From the NCBI GenBank assembly GCA_013397115.1, contig VWZW01000879.1:1877600-1941599 (forward strand): a stretch of DNA of 64,000 nt. The letters run 5' to 3'. Each line of letters begins with the position of its first letter. The first letter of the stretch is position 1. Below the pieces are notes generated by a model. It did no database searches. It was not told where the DNA came from and saw only the letters and a program-made list of their open reading frames with translations. Below are positions 53,291-64,000 of the stretch, one piece after another. Made by a program: the position numbers and the translations under genes. Source of the DNA: Edolisoma coerulescens (Eukaryota > Chordata > Aves > Passeriformes > Campephagidae).

Positions 53291-54100
53291 GAATCATAGA
53301 ATCATAGAATATCCTGAGTTGGAAGTTACAAGGAACATCAAAGTGCAACTCCTGGCCCTGCACAGGACAACCCCAAGAATTCCACCACATACCTAACAGC
53401 GTTGTCGAAATACTTCTTGAACTGTCAGGCTGGTGCTGTGACCACTTCCCTGGAGAGCCTGTTCCAGTGCCCAACCACCCTCTGGATGAAGAACCTTTTC
53501 CTAATATCCAACCTAAACCTCCCCTGACACAACATCGAATCATTCCCTCAGGTCCTGTCACTGGTCACCAAAGAGAAGAGATCAGTGCCCGCCCCTCCTC
53601 TTCCCCTCATGAGGAAGTTGTAACTGCAGTGAGGTCTCCCCTCAGTCTCGTCTTCTCCAGGCCAAACAGACCAAGTGACCTCAGCTGTTCATCATATGCC
53701 TTCCCCTCAAGGCTTTTCACCACCTTCCGGGCCCTTCTTTGAATGATCTCTAAGAGTTTTATATCTTTCTTATGTTGTGTCACCCAAAACTGCCCCCAGC
53801 ATTCGAGGTGAGGCTGCCCTAGTGCAGAGCAGAGTGGGACCTTGCCTGGCTGGTGATGCTGTGCCTGATGCCCCACTGGCCCTCCTGGCTGCCAGGGCAC
53901 TGCTGACACATGTTCAACTTGCCATTGACCAGGACTCCCTGTCTCTTTCCACACCGCTGCTCTCCAGACCCTCGTTTCCCATTCTGTGCATACATCCAAG
54001 TTTGCCCTGTCCCAGATGCAGAATCCATCACTTACCTTTGTTAAACTTCATACAGTTGGTGATGACCCAGCCCTCTAATTTGACTTGGAGACTTTCTGGC
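53291..54100 (-). mobile_element. CR1 LINE, 5'-truncated, antisense
   Basis: Read on the plus strand it starts with two TCATAGAA units (inverted CR1 3' tail, 53291-53310). It then follows the inverted CR1 coding end: CCTGTTCCAGTGCCCAACCACC, TCCTAATATCCAACCTAAACC, GGTCTCCCCTCAGTCTCGTCTTCTCCAGGC, and the stretch for CTGCCAGGGCACTGCTGACAC. It ends near TTGTTAAACTTCATACAGTTGG and CCCAGCCCTCTAATTTG. The minus-strand frame 53607-53999 keeps part of ORF2 (VEHVSAVPWQPGG region in one register, later VTQHKKDIKLLEIIQRRARKV). It is broken by frameshifts. About 810 bp survive. Confidence 0.95.
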
Positions 54101-57100
54101 TAGTCCACAGTTTTTCCTTCCTTCATTTACAGTAAACCTTTCCTAAATGGTTCCCCTCTAGAGGATTTGTCTTCCAAACCACCCTGCCATGCTGCCAGGT
54201 CTCAGCATAATTTTCCTTCCTCTTGCCACACCTGCACACTTGCCTCAGATACTGGACACTTTTATCATAGACTAAAAAAACCATATTTAGTAAAACTTTC
54301 AATAACAAGCAGCATGATGTCAAGGCATCTCTACTGCTGTAGCTGCCCCTGTGTCAGGTAGCTGTACTCATTCTGTTCTCTGGGTTAAAATCAGTACACT
54401 GGGCTGCAAACAGAGTTCAGTCAAAAATCGTCGCATGTTTTCCACAGAAGGGGTGGGGAGTAATTTGAGGTGATAGTTTCTTTCCTCCTCAGCATGGCCC
54501 TTGGCTAATCATTCAATCATGTCTGCAGGCTCTGCAGAAGTGAGTCCATTTTGAAGGGGACCAGCTTGATAGGAAATCAAGGGTGGGAACAGGAGCTGTG
54601 CTTAAATTTGTGTTTGGCGGTGACAATCAGCATTATCAAGTGATGCTTCATTAGTCATGTGAAGAACTGAACAAAGCCATTGCTTTATTTGCAGCCTTCT
54701 GCCTCAGTTATGTGCTGACCTTGGTCCATATAACTCCAGTCATAACACTGTCCTTCTGTGGCATATCTTAACGAAAGTCATCAAGGCCTTTGACTAGTCA
54801 TGACATGCTTCACAGCTCTGCCTACGTACCTGTGTCTGCATGCATACATAGCTGTGTCCCACACCTGCCCGGGACCTCACCACCCTTGTTCAAAGGCAGC
54901 AACTCGGACAAGGTAGCTTAAAAAAAAATTTCAACTTGTTCTACTCCTTAGTTCAGCTTATCCTTGTAGAAAGTCACTGCCTGTGTACTTTGTGCCAATT
55001 ACATGTTCAAAAACTACATTTGGTTCACATCAAGAGGAATTTTCCTCTCAACACTGCTCCAGCAGAAAGCATAAGCTTCACTTGCTGTGGAACACATGAC
55101 ATCACTCCAAAAATAGTCTGCTACTTCTTCAGCTTGTTTAAGAGTAACCAAGCTACCTGTTGGAGAGAAAACCTACAGCTACAGGCAGGGAGCATGCTGG
55201 AGCAAGGCAGAGGACAAAGTGAATCCTGAGAAGCAGCATGGTGCAAAGCAGCAGTAAAAGGTGGCAAGGGAAGTAAATTGGGATGGGAAGCCTTGGGAAT
55301 ACCTGGAAACAGATGCAGTGACAGACAAGCAAGAAGCATGGACAGCCCTTATGTAGGCTTTCAAACCCACATGGATCAGATACATCTGGAAGGGAATTTG
55401 ACCTGGGCAGGTCAAATTCAAATAAGCCCTCAGTTGTGAGTGATGAGGTAAATCTCACCTGGCAATGGCTCCACAGCAACTGAACAACGACTGCTGCAGA
55501 CCTGCAGCTCTTCATGTTGCACACCGTGGGTCACCTGCAGCCTGCTTGTGGTGGCAGGAAGGCTCCTCGGTGCTCTCACTGTCTTCTCCCAACTCAGCTT
55601 CCCTAGGCTTTTTCCCTGGGGGTGCCCATGCCATATCCTGCCCCTTTAGGCTGTGGCTTCTCCACTTAGCTGGCACCTAGGGAAGGGAAGCATGAGGCAG
55701 AGGCACAGCATAGTTGGCTGGAGCAGGGGCTGCCCCATGGGACCAGCCTGGACATGCCACTGCCCAGCAGCCCTGGCAGCCTCTTCCCTCCCACTGAATG
55801 AGGAAGACATGAAAGCATCAGTCTTCACAGGATAACCATTACCCAGGTAGAAAAACAGGTAACTCCCATTACCCTTGGGACTTCTGCTCTCTGGTCGTCT
55901 CTCTCCCCCTTTGCTTGACCAGATGCTGATCTCTGCCAGCATCATTTCTGGAAGGGGTCCATGGCAGGACACCCACGAGTGCTGCTGGAAGCCCTTGGGA
56001 AGCGAGGTGCAGGAAGTGGGAGGACTGTACCTGTTCACAGAGATCTCTGCCCCTCTTCAGGAGTGGCTTGTGGGGATCATATTCCAACTCTGCAGCTCTT
56101 GCAATTTCTGTGGCATCCCCTGCATATTCTCCTGTGGCTGGATGTGCTACATGGAAGAAATCCCCCCCCCACCCCACTGGCTGTACCTGTTCCAAGGAAT
56201 GGCTGCCCCAGCTCGGGTGGTTGCGCTGTCCTTTTCAGTGACCCACATTCACAGTGATTTGTGTCTGCCTATAAATCTGCCACCTGTGCCTGGTGCCATC
56301 AGAGCTCTTCCAGGAAAGCCCCATGCCATAGCCTTGCTGCCTGATGCTGCCCCTGTAAAGGGAGGCTGGGACAAAACCAAACTGTGTCGTGCACTCTGCT
56401 GCAGGCAGGGCATCCCAGGGCTCCAAATGCAGCCATCCCTGTGGATCAGCGAGGCTGGCCCACAGGGCAGCAGCGGTGGTGGCCAGTGGCCGTGCAGCCA
56501 AGTCCTGTAACGTGTTTTGCTCTGGTGTCATCCAACAGAGCAGAGTGAGGGCACAGCCACGACCACCCAGACAAATGCAAATCCCTGCATCAGCTGAGGG
56601 AAGACAAACATAAGGAAGAGGAATGGGGTGTGCAGCAGCTCCTGGCAGGATCAGAAGCAGCGCTGCTTTCACACACATTTTGCTTAGCATAAAGGCTCCT
56701 CTGATGTTTCATGACTATCAAAGGCTTTGAAATTCACAGGAATTTCAAGGAAGGCAGAAGTTCATCTGAAATGAGAGAAAGATTATATTTTCCCTCCCAC
56801 CATATTTCCAGCTTCCCAAGAATTTTCCTTTGAAGACTCCACTGCTCCCAGAAATGTCTTTATGATGTTTTTTAAGTCATTTCCCATACAAGATCATCAC
56901 TGCACAGCACAAGCAAACGGTAGAGGCTCAGAAAGCAATGTATAGGGGTGAGAACTGAGGATGTGGGTGAGCTTCATCTTCTCAAGAAAACCAAATCATC
57001 CCACCACAACGTAGTAGCATTGGTTAGAGGCAAGTGTGCCAGATGTCCCTTAGTGGAGGGAGAGCAGGGGCTTTCTGAGCGGCTGTTTGACCGAGCAGTG

Positions 57101-57359
57101 CCTTACTGCTTCCATGCTGGCTAAACCTAGAATACAGATTTGAGCTATGGGAGAAATTTCACTTTTTCAAACTTTTTTCTCAAGTACGAGCCACTCCCAT
57201 CTGGAAAAGAAAGCACTGCTAACTGCCTGCAGCAAGGGAGAAGGGTCTCACAGCATTTTCCAGCCCCTGGAAGGGGACTCCTCTCACTGGTCTGCTCTGA
57301 TACCTGGCCACCAGGGAATAGATAAGCATGGGGCAGACTGCAGAAACTGAGATGAAACT
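54101..57359. other. Non-coding DNA with GC-rich, frame-dense patch
   Basis: Between 55450 and 56690 the sequence is GC-rich. It carries a 211-codon plus frame (55875-56510) and a 151-codon minus frame (56235-56690) that overlap each other. The minus frame begins with a hydrophobic, leader-like segment, but nothing downstream fits a known family. A run of nine C lies at 56162-56170. I treat the frames as chance, with low certainty. Confidence 0.45.
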
Positions 57360-57680
57360 GTTCCTTTCCCTCTGATAAGAGGCAGCTGATATTGAACCTA
57401 TTAGTCAGATTATGGTGGATCTGAATTTGTTTCCCCTTGAGCAGCAGCTACAGAGACAGAGCAGCTGGATTAAGTTTCACTTTCCTATGTAAAATGACTT
57501 AACAGAGTAGATAAAACTTAATATTTGTGAAGGCTCATGTGTTTCCCTGAGACCTGATCTCAATAATGTCTTATGAATGCCTTGCTGATTGTTTAATGAA
57601 TTATTTTTCTTCCTCTCAGACTGTTAATGATAAATTATAAGTAGAAGGAATGTACAGACTGCTTGAAATAATTCCTTGAA
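57360..57680. other. AT-rich block with GATA/homeodomain-like cores, possible conserved element
   Basis: It contains CTGATAAGAGG, CTATTAGTCAGATTATGG, CTCAATAATG, GTTTAATGAATTATTT and TTAATGATAAATTATAAG with unique linker and no open frame. Regulatory function is inferred from texture only. Confidence 0.28.
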
Positions 57681-58404
57681 TGTGAGTCCAGCTGCAGAAC
57701 TCATTCTGTTTTGCCTTCTGCTACCTCTGAGCAAGCGCTTTTTGATGAGGATTTTGGGGCAGAGGAGCTCCCCCTGTTCTTGTGAGATAGGAAGGCCCTA
57801 GGGACCTGAAGGGCAATGAGTGAGCTGCACTGGGGAAGGTCAGCCTATCTGTGAAATACATGAGGTTTCAGTGTAAACCATCTGGCTGTGTGTGTACATT
57901 GTTGTACACCTCCCAGATGGACTTTCACTTGGCAAAGCAGAGGCAGGAGGGACAGAGAAGCTTCAGAGATAGAACAGGAGGGGTGGTCCCATTTCAAGGC
58001 TGTGGAAAACGACTCGGGATCTCACCATCTACCTCACCTGCCATGGGCTTTGAGGGACATTCAGCATGAGTCAGATTCACCTCACACAGCTTTTGCTGTC
58101 TGAAGGGCTCACATCCAACCAAGCTACATACATGGAGAGCCCAGGCAGACAATAGAGGAGAACAGTTCTTGTTTGTATCAGACTTTTCTCATAATCTAGG
58201 CTGAGCTGCCCTTGTTGCTGCCCACGTCCTGCAGCTGACGAGGAGCAGGAGCCTAGCTGAGAAGCCCAGATAAGTACTAGAGTCGGGCATCCCACTGCTG
58301 GTGCCAACACCACCCACCCACATAAGAATGTTATGTGGATGGGCCTCTACTAGAAGCTATTAACTGTAAGAGGGCTTTCCTTATTAGTCATGAGCTATAT
58401 ATAT
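57681..58404. other. Unique non-coding DNA
   Basis: Nothing recognised. Confidence 0.5.
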
Positions 58405-58432
58405 ACTCTATTACATATATATGTTATAGAGT
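58405..58432. repeat. 28-bp near-perfect palindrome with AT core
   Basis: Outer arms ACTCTA and TAGAGT enclose a CATATATATG core. Only one base pair of the 14 is mismatched. It is preceded by a separate TATATATA run. It could extrude a cruciform or fold in RNA, but AT-alternating sequence makes palindromes likely. Confidence 0.8.
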
Positions 58433-60962
58433 GTAGTCCACAGATTATGAAAGTCTGTCCCTTAGCATAGTTCACCCTGGAGGTTTCGTGGATCATTTCA
58501 CCCATTTCAGTGTTAAATTACAGCCCACACTATACCCATAGGCAAATGGATCAAACTCGGCTACCCCAGTTACTCTAAGCAGCACTTTGCTCACAGGGGG
58601 AAAAACAACAGAGCATTAAAAGAGGAGAGAGCACCAGGAGAGTAAATGAAGGACGACATGAAAGACACCGGGTGCTAGGATGTCAGCTGCATTTAAAAAC
58701 TTTCATTATTAGCCTTCACGTTCATCCTTGCCTCTTCCAAATCAAAGTGCTTTCACTTTAAATAGTGCCATGCACCCAGGGGAAGCTGCTGAAAACATCC
58801 AGTAGTGCAGTTTTCTGCATGCAGCCAAGCAAGCCCCTGCCTCACATTCAAACCAGAGGCAAACAGCTTTCACCATCCCCAGCATGCTGGTACCACATGT
58901 GGAGCTTAAAGCCGAGCGAGGACATTGAGGACTTGGCGCTCAAAGGAACAGCCTTTTGAACTGGTAGGACAGGCAACATCCCACCCTGCAGTGTGGGCAC
59001 AGTGTAGAGCAGGGAGGACAGGAGAGGCCAGCATACTTTGTACTGTCCCCAGGAACACAGAAACATGGACTAAGCCAGCAATAATCCCACACGCTCCTCT
59101 GCCCAGTCACTGCACACTGGTCCAGCCAGCTATAGCTGGCCAAGTTGGTGTGCACAAGAGAGAGTGATGTGCAACTGAAATCTTGATGGTGAGGGGTAGG
59201 AAAAGGTTCTTTAAATCAAAAACAATTCTGCAGTTTTAGCAGGGAATGCCAGATACAGAAAACCCAGTGAAAGCTTCCTAATTACCTAGACCGAGTGTTT
59301 GGGCGCACACACGTCCTACAACAGCATTTATTCCACCGGTAAGGTTTGCAGTAAAACCAGTGTCCCAGGTTCCCCTCTGCCCAAAAGGCAGCCCCGAGGC
59401 ACACCAAGGCTGCCGGTTAGCTTGGAGTCTCAAGTGAGGAAGCTTGAGATGGGCAGGTCAGCACTTTTGGTATTGCTCATTAGAATGACTCACAGCTTGG
59501 ATACAAAGCCAGGTTGATGAGGATTACTCACTGCTCCGTTCAGCTGATCAGAACTCACCTCCTTCCAAAACCTGAGTTAGCAATTGCCACCTTTGCAGAC
59601 TATAGGACAGCCAGACCTGCAGCAGGGCTCATTACCATCATTTAGGCACGTACAAGTCATCCTGTGGTGGGACACCATAGTGCTGCAGGTGGGCCAGGAG
59701 GGATGCTCTGGCTTCTCTGCTCCACCTGCTCTCTCTGTGACTCCCACAGCACCCATCAGCTGGTGCCACATCAGCTTTCCACCACCCTGTGAGGGGACTG
59801 CTGCTCCCTGCACAGGGAACAGTCACTGTGGGGGTGGTCCCAGGCTGGAGAGTGCAGGCTTTAACCTACCGAGTAACTTTGCTTCACCACTGCCATTTGT
59901 GTGAGCCAAGCTGTGGGTCTGCCCTTCTCACAGGGCCCAGAAGCCACCGAGATCATTTCAGGGGAAATAAAACTCCCAGAAAGGTGTGAAAGAAAGACAC
60001 CTATGTCCTCAGACACATAGGCACCTGCTGCTGAATGAAATCAAGGGTGAGGTGGGTTTTCTTTGCACCTTTAAAATCCAGGGTGTGGATTCCTCCCAGG
60101 CTGCCACCTGATCCTCAGAAATAGCACACACTGAGGACTGAACAGCAGAGCCCCAGAAAGGTTCCAAGGCACCATCCCAGGTTTTGCAAAGTGCCACATT
60201 ACAAACACCTGAGGTAAGCCAGCTCATTTTTCTCAGCTCTGATAATGAATGTTTTGACCTTAGCTAGTCTTCCCCACCTCCTAATCTGTATAAACCCACC
60301 ATTTCAGAAGCAGTGGTTTTGGTGCTGCATTGCTGACTCCTGCAACTTGGGCAAAATTGCTCCAGAAATCAGAAACTTGTAGGTCAACATTTATTAACCT
60401 TGTATTAAACTGTGTGGTCATTGTGTTACACCATGCTCCTGGCAGTCACTACGAGCTCACTTGTACAAATACCCACTCATGTCTGTACTTCCATCACGCT
60501 GGTTTACTGAAATAGCTCCCATATGGGAAATGCATTTTCATGGTTAGTTTTCTCTTTCCCCAGCCACATTGCTTGTACATCTCCTTCTCCTTTGGTTGTC
60601 AGACCTGCATGGCACCAAACCACTGACCTCTCCTATGTCTGGCAGGGAGCTAAGAAGCATTTCCATATTTCCCCACATTGGTAACATCCTTATTCTTAGT
60701 GTTTGGGATGTTAGAAAATAGGTGGAGAAAGGAAAGGAGATTTCTGCCAAAAATACATGTCCTGGTTCTTAAAAAAAACCAAAAAACAAACATCATGTTT
60801 CAGGCATTAATTCAGCCTCCAATTATTAGGGAGATGGCTAAGATAACCCTCTAACTAACATGCACTACAGCTGCTCATTGGAAGATCATTGGGCCTTCCT
60901 GTCACAAGTCACAATAAAACAGCGTATTTATAAGGATGCCTTCAGAAAAAATCAGTAGAGGG
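58433..60962. other. Unique non-coding DNA, no gene seen
   Basis: Short frames only, with the 106-codon plus frame at 59584-59904 overlapped by minus-strand frames. No repeat is recognised. Confidence 0.5.
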
Positions 60963-60977
60963 GAGAGAGAGAGAGAA
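60963..60977. repeat. Short (GA)n microsatellite
   Basis: About seven GA units inside a longer purine-rich stretch. Confidence 0.8.
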
Positions 60978-63610
60978 GGGGAGAAAGCATCTGACCAAAA
61001 ATTGTAATTAATCTGTGGAGGAGCAGGTGACAACTTAGGAGATCCAAGAATGATGTTTTTACAATCATGAAAACAGCACTGAACACGGCAGGTCTGCATG
61101 CAGGCCACCAAAAGAGAAATCTTGTGAAGCAAGCAGGTGGGGCTGATTTTAATGCAAGGAGGAAGCGCCTCTGAAGTTATCCATTTTCTTTTCAAAAAGA
61201 TTCTTGCAGCAGGCAGGGATCAAGTAATTACTTTGCCCCTGTTCACAAGATATCTCAGAATAGTAACAGACCACACACCCAGGAGATGATTAAAGGAAGT
61301 CAGGGGTCAGGAACACAGAAAAGCTTGTGATACAGAAGAGAAGATTTGCATAGCCATTAATATTTCATGACTTACAAGCCATGTGGTTCAGAACATATAT
61401 CTGCACAATAAAGTAGAACTGTCTGCCATCAGGTTGCATATTTCAAGACATACCTGAGTCATAAAGGTATTATTTACATGCCTTTACCCACGAACAGAAT
61501 GCAAAACTGTCTGAATCCTTGTACCTACCGTAGGGGAACATGGAAAGCCTGTCTAAAGGCTCAGCAGGATTTAAGTGAGGCCTCTGCCCTTCGCTAGACC
61601 TCTGCACAGAGTGAGTTTCACAAAAAGCAAAGCATAAGCACCATTTTTCATACTGCAGGCCTATTAGATCCACTATAAAGGAAAAGAGCTGCTGCACTCT
61701 CAGTGTGTCTCTTCAGCCTCTACTCCAACCCATGAAACAAAAGTGCTATTTATATGCAAGTGTATAGATAGCAGTGCAGACAGCAGATATTGTATTCTCT
61801 GCCATTATTCCCATTTTAGACACATCAAAGCTGGTAATTGAATTTAAAAAAAAACCAAACCCAAAAAACAAAACACCAAACCATAAATGACTACTTTTCT
61901 CCCAGTGAAAAGAACAAGATGTGTCAGGGGTTAAGCAGAAGTATTTCGTCCCAGAATTTTGGCAATTACGCCTGGTGAGATTTCATTCTGGGAAAAGAGA
62001 GTTTATTGTGGTGGCATAAGCAGGCCCTTTCCTCACAATCAAAGCTAGGAATTTTCCCTGCCTGCACTTGCCTGTATGTGGCTGGAATAAGCAAGTGGGG
62101 CGAGCGGTTCGGCTGACTCACCAGCACAACCAGACTCTCCTGTTGCTGCCAGCCACTGATGGAACATTTTTCTTGCCTTTGCACCTGGGCTCTCCCTTTC
62201 CCAAGCTGCTATAAGTGTTGAGGCTCCTGACTTGAAAGAAATGCTGAGAGCCAGAGTGACATTGCTAAATCGCCCAAAGGAATTGCTCAGAGCAGGGAGG
62301 CATGTTAGCATTGCTTGTCAAAGCTGCTGCTTCTCTGAGTCTCTCAGTGCTCTTTGTGTGTGTGTGAAGAAAAAGGTGAGAAGAAATGAGAAGCTGTGGG
62401 GAGGATAAAAATAATTTTAAAAAAAAGCACCGCACCAGAATTGCATCCAGTGTTTTACTGACAAGAATGTAAGTCCTTGCCCAGGGAATTTATAGCCAAA
62501 ATGAGTCCAATACCACAGGGCTCGATTGCCCCGATTGAGTGCTTTGCAAATTACTCACATGAGCAGCCCCACTGACTCTGTCGGAAGGATTCTTCCACGT
62601 GCGCAGTCTGGCTCACAGCGATTAGTAACAGCAAACTGCAAGGGGAAAGGCATGACAAGGGAGAAATTGCTCTAAGGCAACATTATTTACTGCTCCTCTC
62701 TCTCCTAGAAAGAGTCAGGTGTTTGACTATTTCATTCATGGGCTGCACCTTTGTTTTAAACCAGGTGCTTGCCAGAGTGGAAATCATTTATTTCAAGGTT
62801 CCTTCACACAGGCAAGACTGAAGACAAATCCAGAGCAGGTGAAAGTCCTACTTCATCAATATAATTTATTATTATCATTGTGAGGTACATGACAACTAAT
62901 AAAATGCAGTTGTTTACTTCACTGAGATAAAATTTTGGAAGAGTCTTGACTGAGGAGGTAAATCCCCACTTCTCCATCTTCCACTATACTGATGTTGGCC
63001 AAAAGCATTTGGCTGCCAGCTGTCTTGTGGTTGAGTGTGACCAGGGATGAACTGGTTAATGCTGGATTTTGCTGAGATTAGTGATATGGTTGATGAGGTG
63101 ATTTTGTTTTATATCTACCTGCTAACCCTGGTTCTTGCTTGAGAAACCCAAAGTTGTCTCTCACAAATGGCATTTATCTCTCTCCTTCCAAAGCAAATTG
63201 AAAGCTCACTGAAAAACTGGCATCCCAAACGTAACTATTCACACCTACAGGCCTGAAGCTGCAAAAACTGTTCTTGCTTCAAAGTTATTATTATAAGGCA
63301 TTTCAGTTTTAAAAATTGTACATTATGCTGAGAGTTGAACAATGTGAACCTCGCATGATTGCAGAGGAAATCTCACTCCTGCCAACCAGGTTTTCTATAA
63401 AATCCCATTTTTTTCTTGGTCCTCCCAGGTTTCAAGCGCTGTCAGTGCTCCCCACATCTACATTTCACTGGTGAAGAGACAAAGCAGCACTGTTTCCCAC
63501 AACTGCATCTCTGTCCCTTCGCCTCTCCTTGGACTTGCCAACTGTGAAAAACTGGAATGCAGCTCAGTCCATCCCCAGTGAGCCTGTGGGATTCAGATTG
63601 TCACGAACAC
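60978..63610. other. Unique non-coding DNA, no gene seen
   Basis: A short TG run lies at about 62355-62366. AT-rich parts at 62400-62440 and 62860-62960 have no open frame. No transposable element is recognised before the CR1 at 63611. Confidence 0.5.
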
Positions 63611-64000
63611 AATCACAGAATACCAGGTTGAAAGGGATTGCAAGGACCATCTAGTCCAACCTTTTCTGGTAAAAGCAAGGTCTAGACATGGGCTAGTATG
63701 CTGTCCAGCTGAACCTTAAAGGTGTCCAAAATTGGAGAATCCACCATTTCTCTGGGGAGATTATTCCCATGGCTGCTGTCCTCCTTGTAAAAAAAAATTT
63801 CCTCTTGCATCCAACCAGAATCTTCCCAGGAGTAACTTGTGCCCACCATTTCTTGAGATGGCCATCCCTTGAGACGGCCATCCCTTGAGACAGCACTACT
63901 GGTAGGTACCCACTGAGGTGATCTGGTTTGAGACTAGGACTCAGCTGGCCTACGAGGTTCTGCAAACTCTTTATATCATGGGTTTGACTAAGTAAGAAGT
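63611..64000 (-). mobile_element. CR1 LINE, antisense, cut by window end
   Basis: It starts with AATCACAGAATACCAGG and then AGGGATTGCAAGGACCATCTAGTCCAACC, the inverted CR1 3' end. It continues through the GTCCAGCTGAACCTTAAAGG and TCTCTGGGGAGATTATTCCC coding-end segments. The minus-strand frame 63693-63965 is a corrupted part of ORF2. A 16-bp internal tandem duplication (63852-63894) interrupts the normal order. The element continues past the window. Confidence 0.85.
63852..63894. repeat. 16-bp tandem duplication inside CR1
   Basis: The unit CTTGAGATGGCCATCC is followed by CTTGAGACGGCCATCC and a partial third copy CTTGAGACAGC. Only one base differs between the two full units. Confidence 0.9.

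Noticed and set aside
55990..56140. Possible minus-strand exon with CAG/GTACAG donor at about 56030
   Set aside because: Acceptor choice is arbitrary and the peptide fits no family; lies in the frame-dense GC-rich patch.
56235..56690. Minus-strand frame with leader-like N-terminus, considered as a retroviral envelope remnant
   Set aside because: No envelope hallmarks (cysteine motifs, fusion peptide, transmembrane anchor in order), no LTRs and no gag or pol nearby.
63693..63965. 90-codon minus-strand open frame as a gene
   Set aside because: Lies inside an antisense CR1 and represents broken CR1 coding sequence.

Overview
The window looks like nuclear DNA from a bird. The main evidence is a set of CR1 non-LTR retrotransposon copies. 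Three are readily recognised: 7388-8258 on the plus strand, 53291-54100 on the minus strand, and 63611 to the window end on the minus strand. Two of them end in the ATTCTATGA-type 3' tails typical of bird CR1. A shorter decayed piece lies at 21127-21211. Two older CR1/L3-like copies (2675-3012 and 22210-22520) and MIR-type SINE remnants (25425-25560 and 13705-13742) fit an amniote genome with slow turnover. No LTR element, satellite, CRISPR array, operon or bacterial gene arrangement was seen.

I found no protein-coding gene I can name. The longest open frames are about 150-210 codons. They sit mainly in locally GC-rich stretches, are usually overlapped by frames on the other strand, and match no family I recognise. 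The window therefore reads as intergenic DNA or part of a very large intron. Two stretches have exon-like splice borders (45282-45479 and 50777-50884). They are reported as leads, not as genes. The single ambiguous base of the window, at 45482, falls inside the possible splice donor of the first.

Region by region: 1-7.4 kb is unique non-coding DNA with one ancient CR1 and a GGAA-rich repeat. 7.4-8.3 kb is the best CR1 copy. 8.3-21 kb is unique DNA with small simple repeats, a MIR tail and an AT-rich block at 11.5-12.35 kb. 21-25.6 kb holds a CR1 scrap, an ancient CR1 copy, a block rich in homeodomain-type cores and a MIR. 25.6-45 kb is mostly featureless unique DNA. 45-51.4 kb has the two exon-like leads and a strong conserved-element candidate. 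53.3-54.1 kb is a minus-strand CR1. 55.4-56.7 kb is GC-rich and full of chance open frames. 57.4-57.7 kb is another regulatory-type candidate. The window ends inside a CR1.

The most useful leads are AT-rich blocks dense in transcription-factor-like cores (11.5-12.35, 22.86-23.06, 31.16-31.49, 51.15-51.40 and 57.36-57.68 kb). Their look suggests conserved non-coding regulatory elements of a neighbouring developmental gene. That is inference from sequence texture only and needs a multi-species alignment. No new biological system was identified.
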